DNA of 64,000 nt from Biscogniauxia marginata (Eukaryota > Ascomycota > Sordariomycetes > Xylariales > Xylariaceae), in NCBI GenBank assembly GCA_022695795.1, contig MU404067.1, positions 186,001-250,000 of the forward strand, read 5' to 3'. Positions 23,982 through 34,939 of this stretch are shown piece after piece (positions within the stretch are counted from its first letter, which is position 1; each line of letters begins with the position of its first letter). Made by a program: the position numbers and the translations under genes. The notes under the pieces were generated by a model. The model made no database searches. It saw only the letters and a program-made list of their open reading frames with translations, and was not told the origin of the DNA.

Positions 23982-24539
23982 GGGGTGTCCGATGACGGGG
24001 ATTTGGCGCGCTCGGAGAGCAACTGAGGAGAAATGTAAATGTAGGTACCTATGTATGGGCTTAGGAGGAATGGCTTCTATGCAAGTCCATTGCCGAGTCA
24101 AAGCCATTCCTCTCTCGGCGTTCGGCCTCGTTCTCAAGTCCCGCCCACCGACTGCAGTTAGAATTGACTTGTGGCCACCCTCATATAGATTTCTTCTCGA
24201 ATAGTTGTGCGTCCGATCACTGGTTCACTCCGACAATTCAATGTTTCCCCATGTCTGATTAATGCTTTTATATTTAGGAGTGTTTCCTGCCTTTAGAATG
24301 GTAGTCTGGCCTGAAGAGATATCCTCTGCTCGCCCGAGATCCCACGCAGTCTAATGTGTGATGTATGTATATGACTACGATGAAGTACATTTGACTGAAG
24401 TTGATATGTCAATTTGAGCAATAGTTCTCTTGAATACTGAAGCTTGTGTTGATGTTCATCGTGTGTGACGAGCTGGATTCCATCTTGGTAGTAGCCAAGA
24501 GACGTACATCTTAATATCTACAGGTTAGGTTCTGGTCCT
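23982..24539. other. 3' intergenic region between convergent genes
   Basis: About 560 bases between the RRM gene (+) and the AtuA-family gene (-), which converge here. One GTAGGTACCTATGTATG motif is present near 24040. Nothing else is seen. Confidence 0.5.
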
Positions 24540-26543
24540 TCATAGCCTCTTCGCATCCGCATCTATTTTTTCTAAGAAACTCGCTGGCACCGGAACATGC
24601 ACCGCACGTAGCCACTCCGCAAACCCCTTGCCCAGGATATCGAGCTTCGCAGAGCTACTCACGCCGCGCCCGAGGGCGCCGTATACGACGAAATGCACGG
24701 CCTTGATCTTCGGGAACTCGACGCGCTCTATATAGAACGAGTCCTGCCAGTCGTCGCCCATCATGTCCCTCAACCTCGCCCTGGTGAGAAAGCTGCGCAG
24801 CCACTCCCACACCTCGTCGTTGTCGAGCGCGGCCCGCGGCGTGAACCCCACGTTGACGTTCGCGCCCTTGTCGCCCGACCGGGACAGGACTACGTCGCCA
24901 AAGGGCACAGTCCGCGTCGGGCCGAAGCTCGCCAGCTCTCGCGGCGAGACGGGATCGTAGTTGTCCCTCGGAGCCACCGGCTCCGTGGCCCGCAGCGGGC
25001 CGACCACCGCGCGCTCCTCGAGACCCCCGTCCCGTCCGAGCAGGTTGACGGACTCGCAGATCTCGTCCTGGCGCACGAGGGCGGGGAAGTACTCCAGGAA
25101 CGGCAGCGGGCGCGACATCAACCGCGTGTCCAGCGTGCCGTTCTTGCCCGGGAAGTGCTGCATGAAGGTGTAGTACCAGGCCCGGAGGACCCGCTTCACC
25201 GTCTCGGCCTCGGCCGCCTGCACAAAGATCCGCAGGTACGTCGTCGCGGCGAGCTGGGTCCGCGGGTTCTCCTGCGGGACGCCGACGCGCTGGAACTCGA
25301 GGCGGTCGATGTCCTTGGTGATGTCCCATTCGTCCAGCTGCGCTCGGAGCTGCGCCTCCTCGAGGTCGTATTTCTCCGAGGTTGCGTAGCCAGTCGCGTT
25401 CACCGTCAGCTCGCCCTGGTACCCGCCGTGGTAGAACATGGCTAGTTTGGTTGTCGGTGGCGGTGGGTATCCCTTGGTTCCCGACACGTGGATGCGGTTC
25501 TCTCCGACCTGCTTGAGCGCTATGTCGGCAAGATTCGCCTTCACATCGCTGTTGAGGTAGATGTTGCCCTGCAGCTCGTAGAGCAGCTGACACTTGACGA
25601 CCTCCTCCGTGACGATACCGTTCAGCTTCTCGTGCTTGGTGATGACGGCTTCGCCGTTGGGCGCGATCTCGGCGATGGGACATCCGAGATGCAGGAGCTG
25701 CTTCAGGTCGTATCGGTCGAAACCGGGGAAGTTGCCCCCGGTTCCGTATGTTGAGCACTCGATGAGATGGCCGGCTACTAATGCGTTGGCAAGGTTGTCA
25801 TACTCGTCGTCTCCCCATCTGTGCCACCACTGAGCAGCTCCCATCACTGGCGATGCGTCTGCCACTCTGCCACATATGATGATGTCGGCTCCCATATCGA
25901 GACCACGTCGAATAGCACGGCATCCGAGGTACGCATTGGCAGCGACGATTTTCTTTTTCGGATCTCGAAGAAAGCTATCTATGTCCTTTGAAAGGCTGAC
26001 ATGTTCGTTCTGGGCATCTAGATGGGGTAGCCGACCAGAGCTATCTGGTTTGACGATATTATGGACCTTCGCCAATAGATTGTCACCGTCCACGTACGCC
26101 ACCTTGAGCTTATAGCCTTTCTTCAAGACTAGTTCGTTCGTGACCTCAGCCAAACCCTTGGGATTTATCCCTCCTCCGTTGATGATAACTTTAATTCCTC
26201 TTTCGTTGATGGCATCTATTGACAATTGCAGACCCTGAAGGGCAGAAGCGATATAACCTGGGTGTTGGCCTTTGGCGTAGGCCTCGGCATCTCGCGCTAT
26301 GTTCCCTTCCGCGAGATAGTCCCCAGTGATAACGTCTACGGGACCCGCGGTCGCTTGTATTAGCATTAAATCAGCAGGGTCTAGCACAGCACCTGAGCAA
26401 TTGGCGATGCGGATGGGCCTTCTATGGGGTGATATGATCTCGGCTGGCGGCATGTTGACAGGCGGAGAGTCAATGACGCGGGCACCCCTCTTGTTAGATG
26501 ATGAGATATCGCGGACTATATAAGCCCTTATTGTAACATGCAA
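24540..26543 (-). CDS. AtuA-family protein (DUF1446)
   Basis: Intronless gene of 667 residues; an internal Met at residue 31 (base 26453, MPPAEIISPHRRPIRIANCS) is an equally good or better start, because family homology begins just after it. The large N-terminal domain (about 41-490) contains IQATAGPVDVITGDYLAEGN, a Gly-rich INGGGINPKGLAEV and a second ADIIICGRVADASP segment, all characteristic of the acyclic-terpene-utilisation AtuA family. The C-terminal domain (about 545-660) has FGDVVLSRSGDKGANVNVGF, the signature of the AtuA-like C-terminal domain often fused in eukaryotes. Family knowledge: bacterial AtuA is required for growth on citronellol and geraniol, but its reaction is not established. 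No signal peptide. The middle of the gene is markedly GC-rich compared with its 5' end. Confidence 0.88.
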   Translation of the reverse strand: MHVTIRAYIVRDISSSNKRGARVIDSPPVNMPPAEIISPHRRPIRIANCSGAVLDPADLMLIQATAGPVDVITGDYLAEGNIARDAEAYAKGQHPGYIASALQGLQLSIDAINERGIKVIINGGGINPKGLAEVTNELVLKKGYKLKVAYVDGDNLLAKVHNIVKPDSSGRLPHLDAQNEHVSLSKDIDSFLRDPKKKIVAANAYLGCRAIRRGLDMGADIIICGRVADASPVMGAAQWWHRWGDDEYDNLANALVAGHLIECSTYGTGGNFPGFDRYDLKQLLHLGCPIAEIAPNGEAVITKHEKLNGIVTEEVVKCQLLYELQGNIYLNSDVKANLADIALKQVGENRIHVSGTKGYPPPPTTKLAMFYHGGYQGELTVNATGYATSEKYDLEEAQLRAQLDEWDITKDIDRLEFQRVGVPQENPRTQLAATTYLRIFVQAAEAETVKRVLRAWYYTFMQHFPGKNGTLDTRLMSRPLPFLEYFPALVRQDEICESVNLLGRDGGLEERAVVGPLRATEPVAPRDNYDPVSPRELASFGPTRTVPFGDVVLSRSGDKGANVNVGFTPRAALDNDEVWEWLRSFLTRARLRDMMGDDWQDSFYIERVEFPKIKAVHFVVYGALGRGVSSSAKLDILGKGFAEWLRAVHVPVPASFLEKIDADAKRL

Positions 26544-27159
26544 TTAGCGGCGTCGCTTTTGCGGCATGAGAATTGTGATTGATTTTCTTATTTTTAACTA
26601 CTGCTAGTATTTGCAATGGTTTTAAAGACCGAGGATCTGGAATTATCCACATACTCCAACCTAAATATCTGGTTCCATTGAGACGGTTTCTCCGCATCCA
26701 GCGGGTTCCGGTTGGAGGAAGAGCCTCGGTTCGGGGTTTTCCCTTTGGAAACTTCTGGGCCAACTATTGTAAATATACTGTTGCTACACCTTCTAGGAAA
26801 GACAAAGCTATATATTGGTACATGGGCTGTTTGTTGCTTAATAACCCCACTATGAACGATGACCTGACCCCGTATCTTGTCTACTCGTGTAGAGCCGATC
26901 ACTTCTATGAAGTTATTTTTTTGGTAAATAATACCTAAAAGGGAGTTCAACTTGATCGCCTATTGGCTAGGCTAGGACTAGATACCCCTATTGTGGTATG
27001 GTTAGTTCACTCAATCGGGGGTGGTCTAGGGTCCAATGTCGATCTAACCAGAGGTTGGATTTAGGTGACGTTCCTATATGTCTAAGCTAATAAACAAACG
27101 CACAATAAAATCCATTCATATGTCCTATAGATAATCGTCGGGTTCTTATATTAAATTCG
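26544..27159. other. Intergenic region
   Basis: About 620 bases between two minus-strand genes: the promoter side of the AtuA-like gene and the 3' side of the FAD oxidase gene. Small frames on both strands (26579-26938, 26594-26950) overlap each other and show no family features. Confidence 0.45.
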
Positions 27160-29183
27160 TTACCGACTAGTAGAAACGCGACACAGTCTCCCGTTTTGCG
27201 TGCTGGGATACCCATCTACCGGTCTGACCGCCCAACCCTCACTGCCCACTGTCGTCGGTGCCCAGAATAAGTTCCATGGATCCCGGCTCTTCTTGATCTC
27301 CAATAAACGCTCGTAGTTGTGTCCGAAAAATGCCTGTTGCCAATTTGGCTCGCCGGGATCGCCCTCGTTCATGTACGAGCCTGCGCCAGGAGAAGCCTCC
27401 CGGAGCAGATCCATATGCTTTTGCATCATGGAGTCTCGATCTCGCGCTTCTTGAGCTGTTAGACCATCTGGCTGCACGTCCATGAGCATGGCATGCATTA
27501 TATTAGCCCGCCAAGCCGGATTCACAGCGCTATCGCGGCCAGGCCACCCAGCGACCTCCTCGGTGGGCGAGGTCAGGGTTCCGTGGAAATAGAAGTTGTT
27601 CTCGTAGCCTGCTTCGACCGCCGTTCGTATCGCTGCCATCGTCTTGTTGAACAGGTCATCGTGCTCCCAGTTCTCGTGCGGTAAAAGCCGGGATCTGTAC
27701 CGCGTGTTAACAAGCCTATCGCCGGTCCCGCTCCGTGGTGAGCCGTAGATACTGCTAAAAGCCGTTGGGTTTGTTACGTTAATTCCAGAGCGCTGAAACT
27801 CTTCATATAGTGGCTGCATGAACTGGAAGACTTCTGCAGGAGTCTTATCCGGAAATTGGGACGAGGTCGTGAACCTGTAGGTCTTGTTCGCTAAGGGGTT
27901 TATGTAACTGAAGCCATAGCCACCGGCGCCGAGGATTTCCGCGCTGAATCTGTAGTACGAGGCCACACCCTGCCAGAAAGTTTCCGAATCAGCCACTGCT
28001 CCGGTACCTGGAGTGGACGAGACCGTCAAGCTCAGAGAAGAGGACGTCACGTTCGTGGGTGGGTGTGCTTTCATGACGACGGAAGTGATGATTCCGTAAG
28101 TAGCTGTCCACTTAATTAGCCAACTTACTACGTAAAACGATTCTAAAACTTGGGTTCTAAGACTTAAATACTTACATCCACCTCCTCCGCGGAGAGCCCA
28201 AAATAGGTCTTGATTAGTGAATGGGCCAGCAGTTACAAAACGACCGTCGGCAGTCACAACATCGAGCGAGAGCGCTTGATCAGCCCCAAGACCAAACTTT
28301 GAGGTGAGCGAGGTATGTCCACCGGAACCTAGCCAGCCACCATTACCTCCGACGGTATTGCAGCCTGGTGTGACCACAGTGATGTTGTGAGCCGCCATGA
28401 TATTGGATACTTCCCAGGCTTCGACTCCTGCTCCCATGCGGATGGCCATGCCGCTATAATTGCCCATACTGTATGTGGATAGGAATTCAAGATCCTTCAG
28501 GTAATGAGTCCATATGCTAATAGAACCAGCCCCCACCGATCTTCCACCAAAATCATGGCCAGTGTTTCTACAGAAGAGGATTAGAAAAGTTCGTACAGTG
28601 ATAATATAGAGCAGCCGTATCAAGGGGTCGTCATTGAGGCTTACTTGATAACTAAGCGGATATTCTTATTCCTGGCAAAATTGACTGCCGTCTGGATATG
28701 TTTCACGTTGGTAGCATTCACCACGTATTCAGGGAACCCGCCTCTCGTGCAGTTCCCCTGAGGTGTTAAGGAGACCACGCAAGTGTTGCCCTGGGTCCAC
28801 TGCGTCAACCCCGTAAGAGGGTCGTCAAGCCAAAAGCGTGTAGAGGATGCGTTCTGGACTAGAAACTCGCACTGAGCCGCATTATAGTCTGGTCCCTCGT
28901 AACAAACCGCGGCTGCAGGTTTTGGTCGGAGAAGAACGCCGTCCAGCGATAAATTAAACTGAGCCCATTCATGCTCTGATGGCCACAGGTCGTCTCTAGG
29001 GAAAACCTTGCATTCTTGGACGTAGGCAATGAGGGGTTCATTAGCAATATTTCCGAATCTTATGGCGGAGAATTCACTGGTGTCGTCATCCGTGAGTAGC
29101 ACTACGTCTGAGGCACCATCTACTCCCCATACCAGAAAGAGGAGCAGGAACCAGACAAAGACAGGAAGAATACAGGTTGCCAT
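27160..29183 (-). CDS. Secreted FAD-linked oxidoreductase (berberine-bridge type)
   Basis: Three exons (29183-28645, 28567-28176, 28103-27160) with introns of 77 and 72 bases encode 624 residues. A hydrophobic signal peptide covers about residues 1-23. The FAD-binding (PCMH) domain has NTGHDFGGRSVG at 181-192, with His-184 the likely flavin-linked residue, and TPGCNTVGGNGGWLGSGGHT, containing a Cys in the region where 6-S-cysteinyl attachment occurs in bicovalent members. Exon 2 to 3 joining restores GGGGSTYGIITSVVMKA. The C-terminal berberine-bridge motif is NWQQAFFGHNYERLLEIKKS with DPWNLFWAPTTVG. Several N-glycosylation sequons are present. The family oxidises alcohols, sugars or secondary metabolites with O2. 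The N-terminal extension before the FAD domain is Cys-containing, as in other fungal secreted members. Substrate unknown. Confidence 0.93.
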
Positions 29184-31443
29184 AGAGTTTAAGAATACGG
29201 TTCGGTGGTAGGGTGATTCTGTGATGCATATCTCTAGGGCTACTTCATATCAAAGACATGACCTTGAGCGTCTTTGTATATGAGCCCGCTAATAGTTGAA
29301 GCGAATTTCGAGCACTGTATTGTTGGTAATGGAAAGCAACCCACCTAACAAAGGTGTTGAGATTACCAATCTATTGACAATCACAGCCCTAGAAGTTGAG
29401 CTTGCTATGTTCAGCCAATGAATGTACGTACCAATACTGAGGAAGAGAGCTTATGGTACCATACTCCCTAGTCCTCCATTTTGTAAGGTATCCAATGATA
29501 ATACCTGTCTGTACTGCCTGACATCTGTGTCTCGGACAATGACGCCCTATCATTTGTCTGCTGCCATTCAATGAGTAACATATTACCTGAATCAGCGTAG
29601 CTCGTAGACATCGAATCGGTTGTTATAACATAACTACGTGAATAATACGGATACCACGGAGATGGGGGCTTCTAACACATACTTTGTTATCTCCCACAAC
29701 TTGCATCAAAGTTGCAACCGATATAATCTCAGTTGCTTCCTATATTATAGTGTAGTTGCACAAAACCGTATGAATTTCCATTTCTGGGTATTGATCAATC
29801 TTGGGATGGTTCTAGAGGGCGATGGCGTGCGGAAACATACAGCATAAGACGATGCTACCCAAGGATTCGGGTCTAGATCGATGTCTATGTAACACCTATA
29901 GGTACGAGGAAAACCAGGCTATTGGGTTTTCTCGCTGAATGTTACTTTCTTCAGCTCTAGAAGCTGAAAATTTCAGAGGTAGATAATCTTTAGGCCAAAT
30001 GCAGACAAGCCCAGTCGAGGAAAATGTAGTATCCGACAGGCTCCGCGAATAAGCTTTGATGCTGAATGTTGAATGATATATTGGTAATCCAACTGGGATA
30101 TCCTATCAGGGCCTATTTTTCTTGTAGTACGTAAAACCATGGAAATCCGGTTTTCCCCAACCGTTGACACCACGTGTAGTATTAAGGAATTGAGAATGAT
30201 TATTAATTCAAGGCTCTAGTTTTGCTTAGGTCAGGCATGATGCAGTTAGAGATTAAACATTGCTAAGAAATTATCTTGAGTCTCATATATAACTCGTATT
30301 ATAATTTGTTCATCAGAGGTAGCTATCAATTTCTGTCTTGGATCATAGTGGTGCTCAGCGATGAGAGCCACGTCTAGACAATTCGGCTTGTACACTTTGC
30401 TATAGCTTCGACCCTTATGCACATTTGTTACCTTTGCTCCCACCTTCTCATTCTTATTTGGAGCCAACTGCCACCCTGGCAGCAATCCCCTGGCAGATGG
30501 CAGAGAACCTGAAGGCATTAAAAGCCATAGCCCAATTAATTTCCGTCAGGGATCCCAATCCGTGGCCTCGCTGTACCACCCCATTATCATGTATGGCGCT
30601 GACGTTGCGCTGGGCATAATTAAGTTCTTGAATCAGGCAATGTATTGACTCCTAAGACTGTATATAATCCTTGCTGAGTTAGCGTACTAGGGCTAACGCG
30701 GGAATTTTGTATTAGCTGCAGGTGCTTCCGATACAAGGCTGTGGTATGGTAGTATTAGTCGCTAAAAGGTGAGGCTATTCGCAAGGGTGTTAGCACTTGT
30801 AACCCCCCCCCAAAAAAAAAAAGAAAAAAAAGAAAAAGGTGAAATATGGATACCGTCACAGCACTTAGCGTCAGCTGCAATGCCTTATAACTCCTTACCG
30901 TGGCCCGAAAGCTGGCTTCAAATGTTGCTGCTATATACAACTCCCAAAGCGGTGCATCTTTCAAAATTCCACAAGGCTGGCGGGATGCTTGGGGTGACAC
31001 GACAGAATAAATATGTGTGAGCAGCATTTATGACGTGGCGGGGGCTAATTTCCTCCAATAATCCTTTTATACGTGACACCAAGAGCTTGACGAAAATGTA
31101 GACGTATGCGCCCTCAGAAAACCTTACTCGGGCATGTTGGGCACCAATCTGTACGGCTACGACTTTGGAATACCCGATGGGAGTGTCTCACTTCTCAAAC
31201 GTGGTGAGATATAAGGTCAGATTTCCTTCGCTGGAGATGGGTCCCTGTTGCATTCAATGTTCTGTTCATCTTAACCTCATAAGATTTTCTTGACACACCA
31301 AGTAAACGGTATTTCTTGACAGGAAACCATCCTTCTGCACACGAATTATTGATCTTGGCAATATTTGAAAAAATTCTATAATAAGGAGTATCATATCATT
31401 TATAAGCAGACAAGTTGTTGTTGCAAGCATTGGGCAGGCGAGA
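29184..31443. other. Intergenic region upstream of HET locus
   Basis: About 2.3 kb between the divergent FAD oxidase gene (-) and HET pseudogene (+). Visible: a purine-rich run with C8 then A10 (30804-30840) and scattered short frames without domain features (30246-30518, 30755-31027). A TATAAG element lies at 31400, about 44 bases before the HET start. Nothing else is supported. Confidence 0.45.
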
Positions 31444-33771
31444 ATGGGAGCTGGACGCCTGTCAAGTGCAGACCTCGTGGCTGCACTCCAAAAAGGGCTT
31501 CGAAAATGTAAAGAACTCCACGGCAGTAAATGTCAAGTTACGCCACCGGAGCATATTCCAGACTTCTGGGTCATCGACACTCAGGAAAATTACCTCGTGC
31601 CAGGCAATTCAGTCAATAAATATGCTGCTCTTAGCTACGTCTGGAGGTCTCCACTGAATGCCAGGAGCAACCAGGCACCTGCAGAGAGGCTGATGCTCCA
31701 ACGGAACAATTTGGACAGCTTCAGAAAACCTGGATTTCTATCTTCTGAGTCTGGGGTCACGGACAAACTACCAGAAGTTATTCGGGACTCGATAGACTTC
31801 GTGCAACAGTCCGGCGTGCGCTATCTCTGGGTCGATTGTCTCTGTATCGCCCAGAACGACGAAACCACAGATGGCAATGTCTTATCTATGAGGGAGATAT
31901 ATTCTGGAGCTTATTTCACGATTATAGCAGCCGCAACATCATCGGGGTCATACGGGCTAGGAACTAATGTGAAGAGAGTTCAAAATGAAAAAGGCGTTCC
32001 TGATGCGGGTAGTCTTCACGGGGCGCTGCTCACAACACACTGGGCCACACGTGGATGGACCTTCCAGGAACAAATGCTTTCCAAGCGGTCTTTTGTTTTT
32101 CTTGACGACACGGCATTCTGGGATTGCCAGGATGCTGTGTGGTGGTCTGAGTCCTTGGCCACTTCCCAGGGGACAGGTATTGACGAACTCAGTACGCCAA
32201 AGAGCAATAATGATTCTTCAAGAGTCCAACTATTGCGATCTCCAATTGACGACGGAAGGTCCCTAAAAGATCGCATGGAAACAAGGATCCACAATGAAAA
32301 TCGGCAATTATCCCAGAACCTTGGAGCCCTGTCCATGCCCGACTTCAGGCTTTACAGGGAGTTGATATGCCGGTACAATCATCGGGATCTCACATACGCC
32401 CAGGATGCACTGCCAGACGTCTCCGGCGTGCTCGATGCCTTGACGCGCGGCTTTTTGGGCGGCTTCATCAGTGGACTACCGGCTGTTTTCCTCGATTCCG
32501 CCCTTCTCTGGCAGCCTCTTGTCAAGGCGAGGAGGCGAGTTCGTTCTGACGAGAAAGCTGGACCATCCTCGCCATTGCCATCCTGGTCTTGAATCGGGTG
32601 GTAATGCCGGGTCGACTCAGAAAGCCTAAAGAGTGGTCTGGATTATGAAGTTCGATATTTCTGTAAACCTGGGCTGCTTTCGAGTAAAACCAGGTATCCT
32701 GTCACGCCGTATTCGCGGAGAACCAGGAAACTTGTTGATTGGATTAGCTCTACTACCGTGGATGATGAGTGTAAGATACTCGAACCGGGGATACTAGAGC
32801 AATACAAAGGGTTGCAGGATAACCCTTCTGATGAGAATTTGCCCGATGGATGGTCTCATAAAACAAAAGACACAGATCCCGATACCCCAGTAAATTGGCT
32901 TTTTTTATTCAGAGACCGGCCAACTGATTGGTATTCTCATGAGTCGGACGCTACGTCTGTCTTTCGCTACCCCTTACCCATGAGATATACACCATCGACC
33001 GTCGGAAGTCAAGGGCATAAGCGCTTCCTCTCCTGCACAACATTCGCGGCTAAATTCAACGTCCGGAGAGTTCTATTTCCCTACGAGAGAGTGCGGCAAA
33101 AGCACAGATATTGTGGGGGTCCTCTTAATATCTCCGTTCTAGACACGCAATTGTACAGGAGTAAACCCGATTTGGAGATATACTGCCCCGTAATCACCCT
33201 TGAAGACAGTCAGGGGCGCTGGGCCGGGCTACTCAGGGTGATGGATGATAATAAAAACATCGAGGCCCACCAAACAGTCGAAGTCATAGCTATCTTGCAG
33301 GGTAGTTCAAGCCTTATCGAGGCTGCCGTGACGTACGAGGAGATGGTCGATAGACTGGCCTGCTACCGGATCGGGGGCATTAACAGCGATCACTGCCATT
33401 TCGCCTTGACTAGGAATTTCCAGCAGGAGCAGGGACGAGGTGAGAACGAAGATGATACCTCAGAAGAATCTATCGCTGACAGTGCAGTAGCGTGTTACCA
33501 TGAGAAGGGGATGAAATCAGAATGTTATAAGAACATGGAGAAAGAGGCCAACAGGCTGGATCAGGGGCCCTTCTTTCTCAATGACATAGACTGCTCCAAA
33601 TTCCAGGACGACGTGCTACCAAGAGAGTGGAAGGATAGGAGTTATGATTTCTACAACGTGCTTTGGGTCGAAAGGAAAGATAATTTCATGGAAAGAAAGG
33701 CCGCGGGGCGGGTGCCTAAAGACATCTGGGAGAAGAACCAAGGAGCACCACGAAAGATCAGACTCGGTTGA
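31444..33771 (+). pseudogene. HET-domain heterokaryon-incompatibility gene, interrupted by two stops
   Basis: The frame from 31444 to 33771 (776 codons) is continuous except for TGA at 32590-32592 and TAA at 32602-32604. The HET domain spans about codons 60-230: it opens YAALSYVW, continues RYLWVDCLCIAQND (codons 126-139), EIYSGAYFTIIAAATSS, and RGWTFQEQMLSKRS. In HET proteins a PSWSW-like motif follows the domain; here the second Trp codon is TGA, and a second stop comes four codons later. The frame then stays open for 388 codons with coding-like sequence. An intron removing both stops would either break the frame or delete the conserved motif. The usual Gly after YVW is Arg. A 382-residue HET-only product could still be made. 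Family knowledge: HET domains trigger cell death when unlike hyphae fuse. Confidence 0.85.
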
Positions 33772-34540
33772 TGCATCAGACCGTTTAGCAGGGCGGTGTA
33801 GGGGTTTTTACTACCCACTCGTCTTCTTCTAAGTGTAAGCAGGGTTAGAAAATTAGATCTTACAGTTAAGGTCAAAATTTATTAGGCCCACCACAGTAAA
33901 ACGCGACTCTTAACCACCCTCTTTTCTATTTTTAACTTCATTATCCTATAAATTGTGCCTTTTAGTACTGACATGTTCATCCGGTTGGATTTTCTCTGAC
34001 CCAGTACGGCCTCGTGCTACTAGGTTTGGCCAGCAGGGAAAAAAAAAGTGCTTTGATAATCATGGTTAAGAAGGCTTGAGATGGTTTAGTTGATCTGATG
34101 TATTGGATGAAGCAAACCAAAAGAAAACGAACGTGGTTATAATTGTGATAGAGAGCGAATGTCAAACTAGCTATCGAAAATTTGCATTTAAACCCTGGAT
34201 GCATTGACCACCCCCACAAATCCGTAAAATAACGTAGATGTAATTACTCATGCCTTAAAGGTACGAATGCTGACTTATTCGTGACGTCAATATGCTCTTC
34301 GTCGTGATTTATAAATCACATCACAGTGTGAACCAAATTCCCTGCCTACAAACAAAATCGGAGCTACCCAAGCGTACACCAACTCGACACCAACTCGTCT
34401 AGAAATAGAGTCTACAGATAATTTGTCTATACCACACATAATTATACTGATCGATTTAGTTGCTCTTCAAACCTCACCGTAACTCACATCATATAAGACT
34501 ACTACATTAGCTACCTATCGCAAGTGATACTACAGTTGAG
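33772..34540. other. Intergenic region
   Basis: About 770 bases between the HET pseudogene and the TUDOR-type gene. No supported gene; the last 100 bases before 34541 are the likely promoter and leader of the small gene. Confidence 0.45.
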
Positions 34541-34939
34541 ATGCCCGAGCAAGTCAGAGACAAGAAAAACGAGCCCATTCGTGAGGGCGATATGGTTTGG
34601 ACCAAGATCCGCGGCGGCAAGCATGAGGGAGTCGTGGATAAGATCGTGTCGACCAAGGAGGAGGCTAAGGAAGAAAGCGTCAAGCACCCTCCTAAGGTAT
34701 GCAGCAATCATATACAATATATATACAATACATATACAATACATATACAATACATATATGTAAACTACCTGGTTGACTAATTCGCGCTCGCTTGTGTTTG
34801 TTCGCTTCAGGTTCTCTTTCAGGGCAGGAAAGGCAAGGATGTAGCGCATAATCCGGGGACGCTCCAGCGTAGGGAAAAAATCGAGGTGAAAAAAAAATTT
34901 AGATTGATGAGTTATTTATTAAGATGGACGATCATATGA
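34541..34939 (+). CDS. Small TUDOR-type protein (DUF2945, hypervirulence-associated family)
   Basis: Two exons (34541-34696 and 34811-34939, intron 114 bases) encode 94 residues. The N-terminus EPIREGDMVWTKIRGGKHEG with the following VVDKIVSTKEEA matches the DUF2945 TUDOR-like family (usually about 70-80 residues); exon 2 restores VLFQGRKGKDVAHNPGTLQR. Family knowledge: the family is named after a hypervirulence-associated protein; its biochemical role is unresolved, and many members look like small nucleic-acid or chromatin-associated folds. After GTLQRREKIE the sequence enters a run of nine A (34889-34897) and a non-conserved tail, so the true C-terminus may differ (for example by a sequencing or slippage error in the A run). 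The intron contains a microsatellite. Confidence 0.8.
34711..34760. repeat. ATATACAATAC tandem repeat inside an intron
   Basis: Four to five imperfect copies of an 11-base ATATACAATAC unit fill the middle of the TUDOR gene's intron. Copy-number change would alter intron length without changing the protein. Confidence 0.85.

Noticed and set aside
24655..25758. 367-codon minus-strand frame overlapping the AtuA-like gene
   Set aside because: It is a shifted frame of the same GC-rich coding region, very Arg-rich and without family motifs.
26594..26950. 118-codon minus-strand frame between AtuA-like and FAD oxidase genes
   Set aside because: It overlaps a similar-sized frame on the other strand and shows no family features; random occurrence is likely.
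32539..32620. Intron that would remove both stops in the HET gene
   Set aside because: The candidate splice sites give an 82-base removal that shifts the frame and deletes the conserved motif after the HET domain.
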